Part shown: positions 34,720 through 44,210 of the stretch, in pieces | How the letters are laid out: the number at the start of each line of letters is the position of its first letter | Position numbering within the stretch: the first letter of the stretch is position 1 | Origin: QAMX01 sp964448855 | GTDB lineage: Bacteria; Bacillota; Clostridia; Oscillospirales; QAMX01 | Length of the DNA: 64,000 nucleotides | NCBI GenBank assembly: GCA_964448855.1 | Contig: CAYUXI010000011.1 | Coordinates: 1 to 64,000 of the forward strand | Direction: 5' to 3' | Made by a program: the position numbers and the translations under genes | Notes under the pieces: generated by a model | The model's input: only the letters and a program-made list of their open reading frames with translations | What the model was told of the DNA's origin: nothing | The model's database searches: none

Positions 34720-35202
34720 TCAAAAGCGAGCAGTCAGCTCAGTCCATGCAGCTGGTGCAGCCAGAAGCTGCCCGTGCTCACGGAGATGCGCACAAACTGC
34801 ATCGGGATTGGCGATGCAGTCGGCAAATTCGCGCAGCTGCTGTGTCCGAATCGGGTAGGGTGGCGTCAGCAGAAGGTAGTATTTCCCCTGCAAGACGTAC
34901 AGCTCGGAATGCTCGGTGTCGGTTCCTTCCTGCCGGATGGAGCGGATGGCATCCATCAGATGATCCGCGTTGTCAAAACGGTACAGAATTTCGCCGCCGG
35001 ATACGAACAGGATTCGCTGACTTCCGTTCACGAAGCACTCGATCTGTAGCTGCTCGTCCGGGAGATGCACCTCTGCAAGCTCCAAAATGACCTGTGCGGC
35101 CGCAGACGGCAGGATGCCGTCCTGCACCGCATCCAATAAGTATAATTCGGCTTCTTCTAAGAAAATGACGACGTTGTGCCTGTCAAAGATCAGTTTTCGC
35201 AT
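34720..35202 (-). CDS. MecA-like ClpC adaptor
   Basis: A 160-residue protein resembling adaptor MecA. The N-terminal part (residues 1-60) would bind substrate. The C-terminal part has YRFDNADHLMDAIRSI, SELYVLQGKYYLLL and an AHLREHGQLLAAPAAWTEL ending, close to the MecA C-terminal ClpC-binding domain. The start is set by GAGAGGA 8 bases before ATG. It is monocistronic. Assignment rests on pattern only; the N-terminal half is weakly conserved. Confidence 0.6.
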   Translation of the reverse strand: MRKLIFDRHNVVIFLEEAELYLLDAVQDGILPSAAAQVILELAEVHLPDEQLQIECFVNGSQRILFVSGGEILYRFDNADHLMDAIRSIRQEGTDTEHSELYVLQGKYYLLLTPPYPIRTQQLREFADCIANPDAVCAHLREHGQLLAAPAAWTELTARF

Positions 35203-35352
35203 GAAGAACATCCTCTCATTGCTGGAATGGTGTCCGATTTTCAAAAGAATTCCAGCTGATCTATATGAAATCGGATTAGCCAATTATACAACAGATTCTG
35301 AAAAAATGGAATCCCTCAAAATCTGGAAACCCATATACGAAAGGAAGCACCC

Positions 35353-36363
35353 ATGCAAAGAAAACGCACTTGCCCGATTCTTGTGGCCATTCTTCTGATT
35401 GCACTTTTACTCTGCGCCTGTAGCTCGGAACAAACGGTTACGTCCGGCAGTCTGCTTCTGAACGGCAAAAATGTCGCCGTGGATGCCGTGCTGACGATTC
35501 AGGATCATCCGATCAGCGCCGATGCGTACCGCTACCAGTTCATGACGCTGAAAGCGGAAATGCAATCTGAAGAGGAAACAGAAACGTGGGATGAAGAGAC
35601 ACAGGCGGCCTTCAAGGTGCGTGTGGCTGAGTATCTGGCATTGATGGTGGCCGTTGAAGAGACGGCTGAGCAGTATGGAATTTCACGCGGCGAGGCGTCA
35701 GCGGCCTATGCAGCCGAACAACTGGCGACGGTTCGTGCGGAATACCCCGACGATGACGAATTCAATGCGATTCTGAAAGCGAGCTTCATGACCGAATCGC
35801 AGCTGCTGTATCTGTTGGAAACCGATTACATCCAGTACAACCTGTATGAAGCGATGTTCGGTGAATCCGGTCGATACGCGCTGACGGACGATCAATTGCT
35901 GTCGGTCGTCAACCACGACTATGTTCGGGTGCGGTATATCAAAATCGCATTCACCGAGGAAAATGAAGCGGAAAAGAAGTCCTACGCAGAGCAGATTCTG
36001 CAGGAAATCCGCGACGGACTCGATTTCACGGAAGCCGTCAATACCTACACGGAGGAAAGCGGAATGCAGGGAAACCCGGATGGCCTCTATTTTTCTCGCG
36101 GCATGACCAAGGACTCCGTCTTCGAAGAAGCCTGCTACGCGCTGAACGTCGATGAAGTTAGTGGCGTGATTCGCGGAGATGGCGCGTTTTATCTCATCAA
36201 ACGCCTGCCGATTGAAACCGAATACGTGACGGATAACGCCGAAACGTTGCTGGACGCATACTATGAGACCATTTTCTCGGAGCAACTGCTCGCATTGGCC
36301 AAAACCTACACCATTCAGTATTGCGATATTTACGACTCAATTTCCGTTCAAAGCATGGGCTAA
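35353..36363 (+). CDS. PrsA/SurA-like foldase lipoprotein
   Basis: A 336-residue extracytoplasmic lipoprotein. The signal peptide ends in lipobox LLLCAC (Cys near residue 23). The remainder is alpha-helical with the SurA_N/PrsA arrangement. A divergent parvulin-like segment (VRVRYIKIAFTEENEAEKK to SGVIRGDGAFYLIKRL) covers residues about 195-285. Likely assists folding of exported proteins; peptidyl-prolyl isomerase activity is uncertain because the parvulin active site is poorly conserved. Start ATG with GAAAGGAAG upstream. Confidence 0.78.
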   Translation: MQRKRTCPILVAILLIALLLCACSSEQTVTSGSLLLNGKNVAVDAVLTIQDHPISADAYRYQFMTLKAEMQSEEETETWDEETQAAFKVRVAEYLALMVAVEETAEQYGISRGEASAAYAAEQLATVRAEYPDDDEFNAILKASFMTESQLLYLLETDYIQYNLYEAMFGESGRYALTDDQLLSVVNHDYVRVRYIKIAFTEENEAEKKSYAEQILQEIRDGLDFTEAVNTYTEESGMQGNPDGLYFSRGMTKDSVFEEACYALNVDEVSGVIRGDGAFYLIKRLPIETEYVTDNAETLLDAYYETIFSEQLLALAKTYTIQYCDIYDSISVQSMG

Positions 36364-36378
36364 TACCCTAAATACTAC

Positions 36379-36423
36379 AAAAAAGCTCCGCAAACCAGGA
36401 AATGGTTTGCGGAGCTTTTTTTG
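36379..36423 (+). terminator. bidirectional terminator
   Basis: A long perfect stem AGCTCCGCAAACCA/TGGTTTGCGGAGCT with a GGAAA loop is flanked by AAAAAA and TTTTTTT. It serves the foldase gene and the converging oxidoreductase copy A. Confidence 0.9.
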
Positions 36424-36432
36424 AAACGAAGC

Positions 36433-37579
36433 TTAGATTTCGGGGATTTCAATCTGGATTTCATGACCGACTGCTGCGGACTTGCAGATGCCGTCGATGA
36501 TGGCCTGATTGTAGAGAATCTGGCTGGACGGAACAGGGGATTCGCCGCCGGTCAGAATCGCATCGAGGAAGGAGCGGATCTTTCTGTCGAAGAGCCCCGG
36601 ACCTCTGTTTTCCAGAATCGGGATGGTTGTCTGGCACTGCGTTCCCGCGACATCGTGATAGATCGTCATCGGGCCGCCGACAGAGCCGTTCCAGCAGTCG
36701 GTCGACGGAATACGCAGACCAGCCTTTTTACCCAGAATGATGGTGTCACCCGGCGTATCCAGATGCATGGCCCATGCAATCCGGAAGTCCAGAATGATGC
36801 CGCCTTCGAGACGCACGAAAGCCGCAGCGAAGTCATCGACGTTGAAGCGGCAGGCGTTCTCCGGAGCGGAATATTCCAGGCTGGTGCCGAAGAAGTTGGA
36901 GGTGTAACCGGAAACGGTCAGCGGCTTCGGATAGCCGATGGCGTTCAGCACCATATCGAGGGAATAGCAGCCGATATCACCGAGAGCACCGATACCAGCG
37001 GTACGCTGCTCAATGAAGGTGGAGTTCGGGATGCCGCGACGGCGTCCGCCACCGGTCTGGATGTAGTAGATTTCGCCGAGCGCCGGACTGGACAATCTTC
37101 TTGATCATCTGCATATTGGCGTCAAAGCGCGGCTGGAAGCCGATGGAGAGAACCTTGCCACTCTTCTTTTCGGCTCTGCAAATTTCAACGGCCTCTTCGG
37201 TCGTGACACACATCGGTTTTTCGAGCAGGACGTTGATGCCCTTGTTCAGGGCGTCAATGGTGCATTCCGCGTGCGTTCTGTTGTAGGTGCAGACGCTGAC
37301 GGCGTCCAGCTCCTCATTTTCGAGCATTTCCTTGTGGTTGGTATACAGATGGACGCCTTCCACGCCGTGACGTTTGAAAAACGCTTCGGCCTTTCCCGGA
37401 ATCAGGTCGGCGCCTGCGACGATGTCCACGTCGGGCATCCGCAGATAGCTGTTGATATGCGCATTTGCAATGCCGCCGGTGCCGATGATACCGACTCTCA
37501 GGCGGCGGTCGCTTTTGGGGGCAACGTCTTCATGTTTGTCCTGCGTGAACTTGGACAGGACTTCATCTCCGATTGCCAT
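36433..37579 (-). pseudogene. Gfo/Idh/MocA oxidoreductase, tandem copy A, frameshifted
   Basis: Would encode a NAD(P)-dependent sugar oxidoreductase of about 382 residues. The N-terminal part (37579 to about 37083) has the Rossmann loop VGIIGTGGIANAH and the catalytic-lysine motif LLEKPMCV. The C-terminal part (about 37095 to 36433) continues from LGEIYYIQTGGGRRRG to EIQIEIPEI in another frame. The break is near 37080-37085, where the sequence fits SGALGEIYY only if a GC dinucleotide is restored. All else looks selected for coding. Copy B carries the same lesion. It could be a true pseudogene, a shared sequencing/assembly error or, least likely, +1 frameshifting. Confidence 0.8.
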
Positions 37580-37610
37580 GATAATCCACTCCTTGATTGG
37601 TTTGATGATG

Positions 37611-37629
37611 GAAGCTCCGAGGGAGCTTC
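37611..37629 (-). other. leader hairpin of oxidoreductase copy A
   Basis: GAAGCTCC/GGAGCTTC arms around GAG lie between the promoter and the start codon of copy A. Copy B has no equivalent. Confidence 0.45.
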
Positions 37630-37663
37630 GACAGACTGTAAGCTGATCGAATACAGCATATGC

Positions 37664-37692
37664 ATTATATCATAAATACCATGGCAATTCAA
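37664..37692 (-). promoter_or_regulatory. promoter of oxidoreductase copy A
   Basis: Minus-strand TTGAAT (37692-37687), 17 bp, TATAAT (37669-37664) with a TGA extension. An intact strong promoter in front of a broken gene argues that the lesion is recent or artefactual. Confidence 0.75.
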
Positions 37693-37712
37693 GCGATGTT
37701 TGGCAACTATCG

Positions 37713-37752
37713 GAAAAAAGTTCTGCAGGCCACGGATGACCTGCAGAACTCT
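37713..37752 (-). terminator. terminator of oxidoreductase copy B
   Basis: Perfect 10-bp stem GTTCTGCAGG/CCTGCAGAAC with a 10-nt loop, followed on the minus strand by TTTTTT. Confidence 0.85.
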
Positions 37753-37765
37753 TTGAAAAGCAACC

Positions 37766-38912
37766 TCAGATTTCGGGGATTTCAATCTGGATTTCATGGC
37801 CGACCGCAGCGGATTTGCCGATGCCGTCGATGATGGCCTGATTGTAGAGAATCTGGCTGGACGGAACAGGGGATTCGCCGCCGGTCAGAATCGCATCGAG
37901 GAAGGAGCGGATCTTTCTGTCGAAGAGCCCCGGACCTCTGTTTTCCAGAATCGGGATGGTTGTCTGGCACTGCGTTCCCGCGACATCGTGATAGATCGTC
38001 ATCGGGCCGCCGACAGAGCCGTTCCAGCAGTCGGTCGACGGAATACGCAGACCAGCCTTTTTACCCAGAATGATGGTGTCACCCGGCGTATCCAGATGCA
38101 TGGCCCATGCAATCCGGAAGTCCAGAATGATGCCGCCTTCGAGACGCACGAAAGCCGCAGCGAAGTCATCGACGTTGAAGCGGCAGGCGTTCTCCGGAGC
38201 GGAATATTCCAGGCTGGTGCCGAAGAAGTTGGAGGTGTAACCGGAAACGGTCAGCGGCTTCGGATAGCCGATGGCGTTCAGCACCATATCGAGGGAATAG
38301 CAGCCGATATCACCGAGAGCACCGATACCAGCGGTACGCTGCTCAATGAAGGTGGAGTTCGGGATGCCGCGACGGCGTCCGCCACCGGTCTGGATGTAGT
38401 AGATTTCGCCGAGCGCCGGACTGGACAATCTTCTTGATCATCTGCATATTGGCGTCAAAGCGCGGCTGGAAGCCGATGGAGAGAACCTTGCCACTCTTCT
38501 TTTCGGCTCTGCAAATTTCAACGGCCTCTTCGGTCGTGACACACATCGGTTTTTCGAGCAGGACGTTGATGCCCTTGTTCAGGGCGTCAATGGTGCATTC
38601 CGCGTGCGTTCTGTTGTAGGTGCAGACGCTGACGGCGTCCAGCTCCTCATTTTCGAGCATTTCCTTGTGGTTGGTATACAGATGGACGCCTTCCACGCCG
38701 TGACGTTTGAAAAACGCTTCGGCCTTTCCCGGAATCAGGTCGGCGCCTGCGACGATGTCCACGTCGGGCATCCGCAGATAGCTGTTGATATGCGCATTTG
38801 CAATGCCGCCGGTGCCGATGATACCGACTCTCAGGCGGCGGTCGCTTTTGGGGGCAACGTCTTCATGTTTGTCCTGCGTGAACTTGGACAGGACTTCATC
38901 TCCGATTGCCAT
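37766..38912 (-). pseudogene. Gfo/Idh/MocA oxidoreductase, tandem copy B, frameshifted
   Basis: Near-identical to copy A, with the same Rossmann loop, EKP motif and C-terminal domain. It is split at the same site (about 38413-38418). At protein level the only difference seen is Gly for Cys in the stretch DGIGKSAAVG near the C-terminus. It has its own promoter, ribosome binding site (AAGGAG) and terminator, so it is an independent transcription unit and not a simple copied block. If the GC dinucleotide were restored, it would be a normal full-length enzyme. Confidence 0.8.
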
Positions 38913-38966
38913 AATAACACTCCTTCGTATGAATTTGGAATTGCCAGTGTTCCTGGAGATACCAGC

Positions 38967-38995
38967 ATTATATCACATTTGAACGTCATACGCAA
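38967..38995 (-). promoter_or_regulatory. promoter of oxidoreductase copy B
   Basis: Minus-strand TTGCGT (38995-38990), 17 bp, TATAAT (38972-38967) with TGA extension. The sequence differs from the copy A promoter outside the -10 region. Confidence 0.7.
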
Positions 38996-39010
38996 GCTGT
39001 TTCTGTGTGA

Positions 39011-40720
39011 TCAACTGACGACAGCCGTATTGTAATGATCGTACAGAACCATTCCGGGCATCGCTCCCGGAATTTTTCGAACATATCGGACGCGACAGTA
39101 ATCGACTTCAATCTTGCCGCCACCGCTCACAGATGAATGCTTGGCCGCCAGCGTCGCCGCCTGCGTATAGGCAAGCGCCGACGGTTCCTCGCCGTGACAG
39201 ACCAAAATGACATGGCTGCCGGGTGCGTTTTTGACGTGAAACCACAAATCATACTTGGTAGCCGTATGAAAGGTCAGCTCTTCATTCTGCTTGCTGGTTC
39301 GCCCGACCAATACGGTATAACCGCCGTCAACTGTGTAGGAGAGCGGCGCAAGCGCTGGCAGGGAGCGCACCTTTGCCTTCTTGCGGGAATGCTCCTGACG
39401 CTGCTTCAGATAGCCAAGCTCCGTCAGCTCCGCTTCCAGCCGCGTCAACGTAAGACGGTCAGCTACGGAAATCTCGTACAGCACATTGTCTAAAAACGCC
39501 AGCTCCTGTTCACCCTCAGCCAGCAAAGCCTCCAGATGATTGCGAGCCGACTTGAGCTTCGCATACTCCGCATAGTATTTTTGCGCATTCTGCTGCGGGG
39601 TCAGACGGATATCGAGCGCAATCTCAATTTCCCCGCCTGCTTCGTCGTAATAATCCGGCAGCCGCACAGAGGAAACACCGCGGGGAATCTGATACAGATT
39701 GGCATTGAGAATGTCGCCTTTTTTCCGGTATTCGTCGCGGGAAAAGGTCTTTTTCAATTCTTCGCGCTGCAAATTGATTTTGCGTTCCAGACGCTGACGA
39801 ATCGTTTTCAGGGGCTTTTGCAGCTTGTTGGCATAGCTGGCCAGCTGCTCCTCTTTTTCACGCCCGGAAAAGAAGGTGTCCAGTAGATCGGAAGGGGAAT
39901 CAAAGGACTCCGTGACCGGAAAGGGCGACGGAATGACCGTGAAATCCGGCGATTTCCGTGTGGGCTCCTCAATGATGGCAGGCACAAAAATGCCTTGCTG
40001 CGCATCGCGCACGGTGTCCGCCAGGGCTTTCGCCAGCTGTTGAGGCTGTCCGGGCTGAACCGCAGCGGCAATCGAACGGCAAACCAGCGGACACAGCCCG
40101 AAAAAGTGCTTCTGCAATAGCAAAAACGGATCCTGCTCCGCATCCGAAGCAAAGACCTGCTCCGCCTCTTCAGCCGTTGTCGCAGACGGGCTGAGCTTTC
40201 CGGCCTGAACCGGCGGCAGCTGATAATACAGCCCGGGCAAAAGCGGGCGAACGGCGTTGGCATCCAGATCGGCTCGTTTCAGACAGTCGAGGATGCGGTT
40301 CTCACCGTCGGTCAAAATCAGATTCGGCACCCGTCCGGCCGATTCGAAAATCAAACGGACGCAACGCTCGTATCCAAGCTCATCCGACGCCAGAAATTCA
40401 AGAATGCACAACCGCTCAAAATCCGGCTGGCGAACATCGGTCAGACGCGCACCGTTGAGATACTTTCGCAGCAGCATACAAAACATCGGCGGCTCGGCCG
40501 GATTTTCAAAGCTCTGCGCGGTCAAATGGATGCGCGCCGCACCGGCTCTGGCGCAGATGAGCAGGCGTTGGGTCTGCGGCCGGGTCGAGGAACCGCCGCC
40601 TCGCAACGTGAGGATGAGGCGATCCTTTTCTGGTTGGGCAATTTTATCCACCTTGGCGCCGATCACTCGATGCCTGAGCTCATCGGCAACCGCAGAAAAA
40701 ACAAACGGGCAAAACGGCAT
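39011..40720 (-). CDS. rqcH: ribosome quality control protein RqcH (NFACT family)
   Basis: Binds peptidyl-tRNA-obstructed 50S subunits and drives C-terminal alanine tailing in Bacillota. The 569-residue protein has the NFACT-N domain (SAVADELRHRVIGAKVDKIAQPE), central helix-hairpin-helix and coiled-coil segments (about residues 270-430), and the C-terminal NFACT-R domain (YTVLVGRTSKQNEELT, DLWFHVKNAPGSHVIL). Older annotations call it fibronectin-binding protein. Start ATG has GGAAAGGAAA upstream. It is the last gene of the minus-strand cluster DUF1858-trmK-rqcH. Confidence 0.93.
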   Translation of the reverse strand: MPFCPFVFSAVADELRHRVIGAKVDKIAQPEKDRLILTLRGGGSSTRPQTQRLLICARAGAARIHLTAQSFENPAEPPMFCMLLRKYLNGARLTDVRQPDFERLCILEFLASDELGYERCVRLIFESAGRVPNLILTDGENRILDCLKRADLDANAVRPLLPGLYYQLPPVQAGKLSPSATTAEEAEQVFASDAEQDPFLLLQKHFFGLCPLVCRSIAAAVQPGQPQQLAKALADTVRDAQQGIFVPAIIEEPTRKSPDFTVIPSPFPVTESFDSPSDLLDTFFSGREKEEQLASYANKLQKPLKTIRQRLERKINLQREELKKTFSRDEYRKKGDILNANLYQIPRGVSSVRLPDYYDEAGGEIEIALDIRLTPQQNAQKYYAEYAKLKSARNHLEALLAEGEQELAFLDNVLYEISVADRLTLTRLEAELTELGYLKQRQEHSRKKAKVRSLPALAPLSYTVDGGYTVLVGRTSKQNEELTFHTATKYDLWFHVKNAPGSHVILVCHGEEPSALAYTQAATLAAKHSSVSGGGKIEVDYCRVRYVRKIPGAMPGMVLYDHYNTAVVS

Positions 40721-40760
40721 GAAACGTTTCCTTTCCCTGATGTGCAGTTAGAATAAACGG

Positions 40761-41456
40761 TCAGTCTCCATTGAATTCCGGCAACCGCTCAATCGAAGAC
40801 AGCAACGACGACAGACGCGCAATCGCCGACGAATCCGGCGAGGCAGATTGCTGCATCCCGACCAGCATGGCTCGCAGGTGGGCGTGCTCATGCAGCAAAT
40901 ATCGGTGATACAACGCCGGGTCGGCATCCAACGGCCGGTTGATTTCGAGGAACAACGGATCCGTTTCAACGACCTCACCCTTTTTTACGGCCATGCATTC
41001 ATACAGGCGTCCGCCGTCTTCGCAGACGGCAAATCGGACGATCTCGAAACCGGCCTCTGCCAGATAACGCCGCAAAAGGTTGGCTCTGGTCATCGGCTGC
41101 AAAACAAACCAGCGGGTGTCATCCGCTGCAATCTGATCGCCGGTCAAAATATCCGCAATGGTTTCACCGCCCATTCCGGCAATGACAACACAGTGGTGCG
41201 GAATGGCACGCATGGGCTCCAGACCGTTTCCGAGCAGGGGATGGGCAACGCTCTCCAGTCCACAGGCGGCAATGTTCTTTTTCGCGGTGTTCAGCGGTCC
41301 GGGGCGAATATCACAGCAGTATGCCTGCCGAATCCGACCGCTCTGTAATAAATAAAGCGGCAAAAGACCGTGGTCGGAGCCAATGTCCGCAAGCGTATCG
41401 CAGCTTGGGACAAGCGCCGCCACGGTCAGCAGCCGTTTGGAAATTTTGAATTCCAT
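40761..41456 (-). CDS. trmK: tRNA (adenine(22)-N1)-methyltransferase
   Basis: SAM-dependent enzyme forming m1A22 in tRNA-Ser and tRNA-Tyr. The 231-residue protein has the Rossmann methyltransferase motif ADIGSDHGLLPLYL, then CDIRPGPL, and the signature VIAGMGGETIADIL. It continues with LQPMTRANLLRRYL. A GTG one codon upstream is an alternative start; neither has a good ribosome binding site, consistent with coupling to the DUF1858 gene 15 bp upstream. Confidence 0.92.
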   Translation of the reverse strand: MEFKISKRLLTVAALVPSCDTLADIGSDHGLLPLYLLQSGRIRQAYCCDIRPGPLNTAKKNIAACGLESVAHPLLGNGLEPMRAIPHHCVVIAGMGGETIADILTGDQIAADDTRWFVLQPMTRANLLRRYLAEAGFEIVRFAVCEDGGRLYECMAVKKGEVVETDPLFLEINRPLDADPALYHRYLLHEHAHLRAMLVGMQQSASPDSSAIARLSSLLSSIERLPEFNGD

Positions 41457-41471
41457 CACAGACTGAAAAGC

Positions 41472-41684
41472 TTACTCCGCTTTTGCCTTGCTGTCAAGGA
41501 ATGCGTTCAGCTTTTCGATCAGCGCATCACAATCTGTATTGTGGACAGCGCAGGCCTGCTCGATCGATTCACCGCGGGATGCCGGGCATCCAAGGCAGTG
41601 CATACCGATTTCAAAGAAGAACTGAGCCAGCTCCACGTCCATTTCAAGCGCGTCGCCAATCAGCGTATCCTTTGTGATTTTCAT
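41472..41684 (-). CDS. DUF1858 domain protein
   Basis: A 70-residue protein consisting only of a DUF1858 domain. The conserved block is GMHCLGCPASRGESIEQAC with a CxxC pair, typical of this small family whose members are often proposed to be redox- or metal-linked. The start has AGGAG before ATG. It is first in the DUF1858-trmK-rqcH unit behind its own promoter. Function unknown. Confidence 0.88.
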   Translation of the reverse strand: MKITKDTLIGDALEMDVELAQFFFEIGMHCLGCPASRGESIEQACAVHNTDCDALIEKLNAFLDSKAKAE

Positions 41685-41752
41685 AAGAACTCCTCCGTTT
41701 GCATTTCAATGCTCCCGGTACAGCCCGGAAGCAGAATCAATTGTCTGATGTT

Positions 41753-41781
41753 AGTATACCACGAATCCTGGGAAAATGCAA
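41753..41781 (-). promoter_or_regulatory. promoter of DUF1858-trmK-rqcH
   Basis: Minus-strand TTGCAT (41781-41776), 17 bp, TATACT (41758-41753), with a TGG extended -10. Confidence 0.7.
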
Positions 41782-41822
41782 GTCTTTTGAAAGAACTGTC
41801 CAAAACAACAACGAATCCGAAC

Positions 41823-44192
41823 CTATTGGTTTTTCACGGAGATTCCCTGTCGATCCAGGGCAGCGACAACTGCATCAATATACGGCAAAATTTCGGAACG
41901 CGTCAGCGTTTTTTCGTCCGATGCGAAGGTGAAGCGCACCGTGATGCTGTTTGCATGCTCGCTTTCATACAGGTCGATCAAACGGACATCGGTCAGATAA
42001 GAACAGTCGATGCCCTCCCAGACACCAGCCAACGTACCGTAGGTGACGTTTTTCTCGGCCGTAAAGGTCAGGTCGATGTCGATGCCCGGGAATTTGCCGG
42101 GTGCGCGGTAGGCGATTTCCGAACCGCCCAGCTGGCTCAGTGTGTCCATGTCGATTTCTGCGAATACGATCGCCGCTTTCTTGTCGATGGCGTTGTTGTT
42201 CAGCGGGTGCAGCGTGCCCATTGTCCCCAGCTGTTCGCCACAATAGGAAATGGCAATCGTATTTTTCGGATGCTGCCAGGCGTGTGTCGCATTCGTCCGT
42301 TCGAACGAGAACGACGCATGGCGCAGTGTCCGTCCGAGGAAAACCAGCAGATCCCGCATCCGGAAGAACAGCGCCTTTTCGCTCTCCGTTCGGGAGAACA
42401 GCGCAATTCCGAGCCGCTTGCGTTCATTGCAGGTTCCGTCTTCGCGCAGACCGTCAATGACTTTTGCGATTTCAAAAATGCCGAAGCTGGATGCATAGAG
42501 CTTGTTGTCGTTGACACAGGCCAGCAGAGTCGGAATCATGGAATTGCGGAGGACCACCTGCTCCGGATTGATGGAATTGATAATCCGGACGTTCGGCTCC
42601 ACCTCCATGCCGATTTCCTTCCAGCGCTTGGCGTCGCACCAGATATACGAATGCGTCTCGTGCAGCCCGAATTTCTCAACCAACAGATCTCTGGCCGCCT
42701 CTTCATCCGTCAAAGCTGTCCGGGTGCGAACCGGGGAGAGGACAGCCTTTGTGCTGGAAATCTCAAAGTTGTCGTAGCCGTAAATCCGGGTGATTTCCTC
42801 GATGATGTCGGCGCGGATGGTGACATCCTTCGTTGCACGCCATGTCGGAACAGCGACCGAAAAATGCTGATCACAGAGCGAAACCGTAAAGCCGAGCGAA
42901 ACAAGCGTCTTTTCAATCTGCTCGGTCGAGAGATCGATCCCGGTATACCGATCCACAAACGCCTTGTCGAATTCAATGGTGACCGGTTCGTAATGACGGA
43001 CATAGCAGTCAGTGACCGATGAAATCACTTCCGCACCACTGTCGATTTCCGTCACAAGGCGGATGAACCGGGCAATGGCGAGCATGGTCAGCTCCGGATC
43101 CAGAATCTTTTCATAGCGCATACTGGCGTCGGTGCGCAGCCCCAAACGGCTGGAGGTCTTGCGGACGCTGACGCCGTCAAAGTTGGCGGATTCAATCAGA
43201 CAGGCATCGGTGTCGTCTTCAATCTCGGAATCCAAACCGCCCATGACACCGGCAATGGCAACCGGCGTATCGCCGGTGCAGATCATCAGGGTAGCGGGGT
43301 CGATCGAACGCATCGCGCCGTCCAGCGTCTGGAATTCGAACGGCTGCTCAAAGCGGCGAACGCAAACCGAGGAGACACGGCGCAGATCGAATGCGTGCAT
43401 GGGCTGCCCCAGCTCCAGCATAATATAGTTGGTCAGGTCGGTCAGCAGATTGATGGCGCGCACACCGCAGTAGAACAGGCGAATCCGCATATTGACCGGC
43501 GAAACCTTCTGCTGAATGTTCTGAATTTTGACGGAGGTATAGCGGTACAAAAGCTCTTTGTCGTCGGCGTGAATCTCCACAGACGGCAGCGATGCATAAG
43601 TCTGAACGTCGGCGACGGGAACCGGACGCAGCGGGCGGCCAGTCAGAGCCGAAAACTCCCGGGCAATCCCGTAGTGTCCCCACAGGTCCGGACGGTTGGT
43701 CAGGGACTTGTTATCGACTTCAAACACGATATCTTCGATCTGGAACAGCTTTTTGATGTCCACGCCGAGCGGAAGATCGTCCGACAAAACCATCAGGCCG
43801 GAATGATCCGCGCTGATGCCGAGCTCCGCTTCCGAACAACACATCCCCTGAGAAGGATAGCCGCCCACTGTCGCGGTGCAAATGGGTGTGCCGCCAACCT
43901 TACCGCCGTCCTTTGCAAAGGCAACGGTCATACCTTCGACCACGTTGGGTGCACCGCAGACACAGTCCACCACGCCGGAGCCGGTGTCCACCTTCAAGAG
44001 GTGCAGCTTTTTCGAATTTGGATGGGCTTCGACAGAGAGAATCCGCGCCGTCACAACCTGATCCAAATCCTGACCCTTTGTGTAAACCTCTTCGACCTCA
44101 GCGGTCGAAAGGGTAAATTGCCGGATCAGCGCGTCATAATCCAGACCGGAAAGATCAACATATTCGTTGATCCAATTCATTGATACGAGCAT
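41823..44192 (-). CDS. pheT: phenylalanine-tRNA ligase beta subunit
   Basis: Beta chain of the alpha2-beta2 PheRS. The 789-residue length is typical. Domains in order: EMAP/tRNA-binding OB fold (residues about 40-150), B3/B4 editing region, B5 domain (YDNFEISSTKAVLS region), catalytic-like core, and a C-terminal ferredoxin-fold anticodon-binding domain (YRAPGKFPGIDIDLTF onward). Start ATG has GGCGG 8 bases upstream. It follows pheS by 18 bp. Confidence 0.95.
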   Translation of the reverse strand: MLVSMNWINEYVDLSGLDYDALIRQFTLSTAEVEEVYTKGQDLDQVVTARILSVEAHPNSKKLHLLKVDTGSGVVDCVCGAPNVVEGMTVAFAKDGGKVGGTPICTATVGGYPSQGMCCSEAELGISADHSGLMVLSDDLPLGVDIKKLFQIEDIVFEVDNKSLTNRPDLWGHYGIAREFSALTGRPLRPVPVADVQTYASLPSVEIHADDKELLYRYTSVKIQNIQQKVSPVNMRIRLFYCGVRAINLLTDLTNYIMLELGQPMHAFDLRRVSSVCVRRFEQPFEFQTLDGAMRSIDPATLMICTGDTPVAIAGVMGGLDSEIEDDTDACLIESANFDGVSVRKTSSRLGLRTDASMRYEKILDPELTMLAIARFIRLVTEIDSGAEVISSVTDCYVRHYEPVTIEFDKAFVDRYTGIDLSTEQIEKTLVSLGFTVSLCDQHFSVAVPTWRATKDVTIRADIIEEITRIYGYDNFEISSTKAVLSPVRTRTALTDEEAARDLLVEKFGLHETHSYIWCDAKRWKEIGMEVEPNVRIINSINPEQVVLRNSMIPTLLACVNDNKLYASSFGIFEIAKVIDGLREDGTCNERKRLGIALFSRTESEKALFFRMRDLLVFLGRTLRHASFSFERTNATHAWQHPKNTIAISYCGEQLGTMGTLHPLNNNAIDKKAAIVFAEIDMDTLSQLGGSEIAYRAPGKFPGIDIDLTFTAEKNVTYGTLAGVWEGIDCSYLTDVRLIDLYESEHANSITVRFTFASDEKTLTRSEILPYIDAVVAALDRQGISVKNQ

Positions 44193-44210
44193 TGTTTCGT
44201 CCGCCTTTCG

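Larger units (their letters stand above)
36433..38912 (-). repeat. tandem direct repeat, about 1.1 kb, period 1333 bp
   Basis: 36433-37579 and 37766-38912 encode the same two reading-frame fragments. From about 36487/37820 to 37579/38912 I found no difference by eye. Several mostly synonymous differences are confined to the last 55 bp of the coding region. The flanks (promoters, terminators, leaders) are unrelated. This suggests recent gene conversion between older tandem paralogues or an assembly effect. Confidence 0.85.

Noticed and set aside
37000..37100. Programmed frameshifting in the tandem oxidoreductase genes
   Set aside because: No slippery heptamer, stop-codon context or stimulatory structure was seen at the junction; kept only as a minor alternative.
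41370..43022. 550-codon plus-strand frame opposite pheT
   Set aside because: Shadow of pheT and neighbouring minus-strand genes, no start site.
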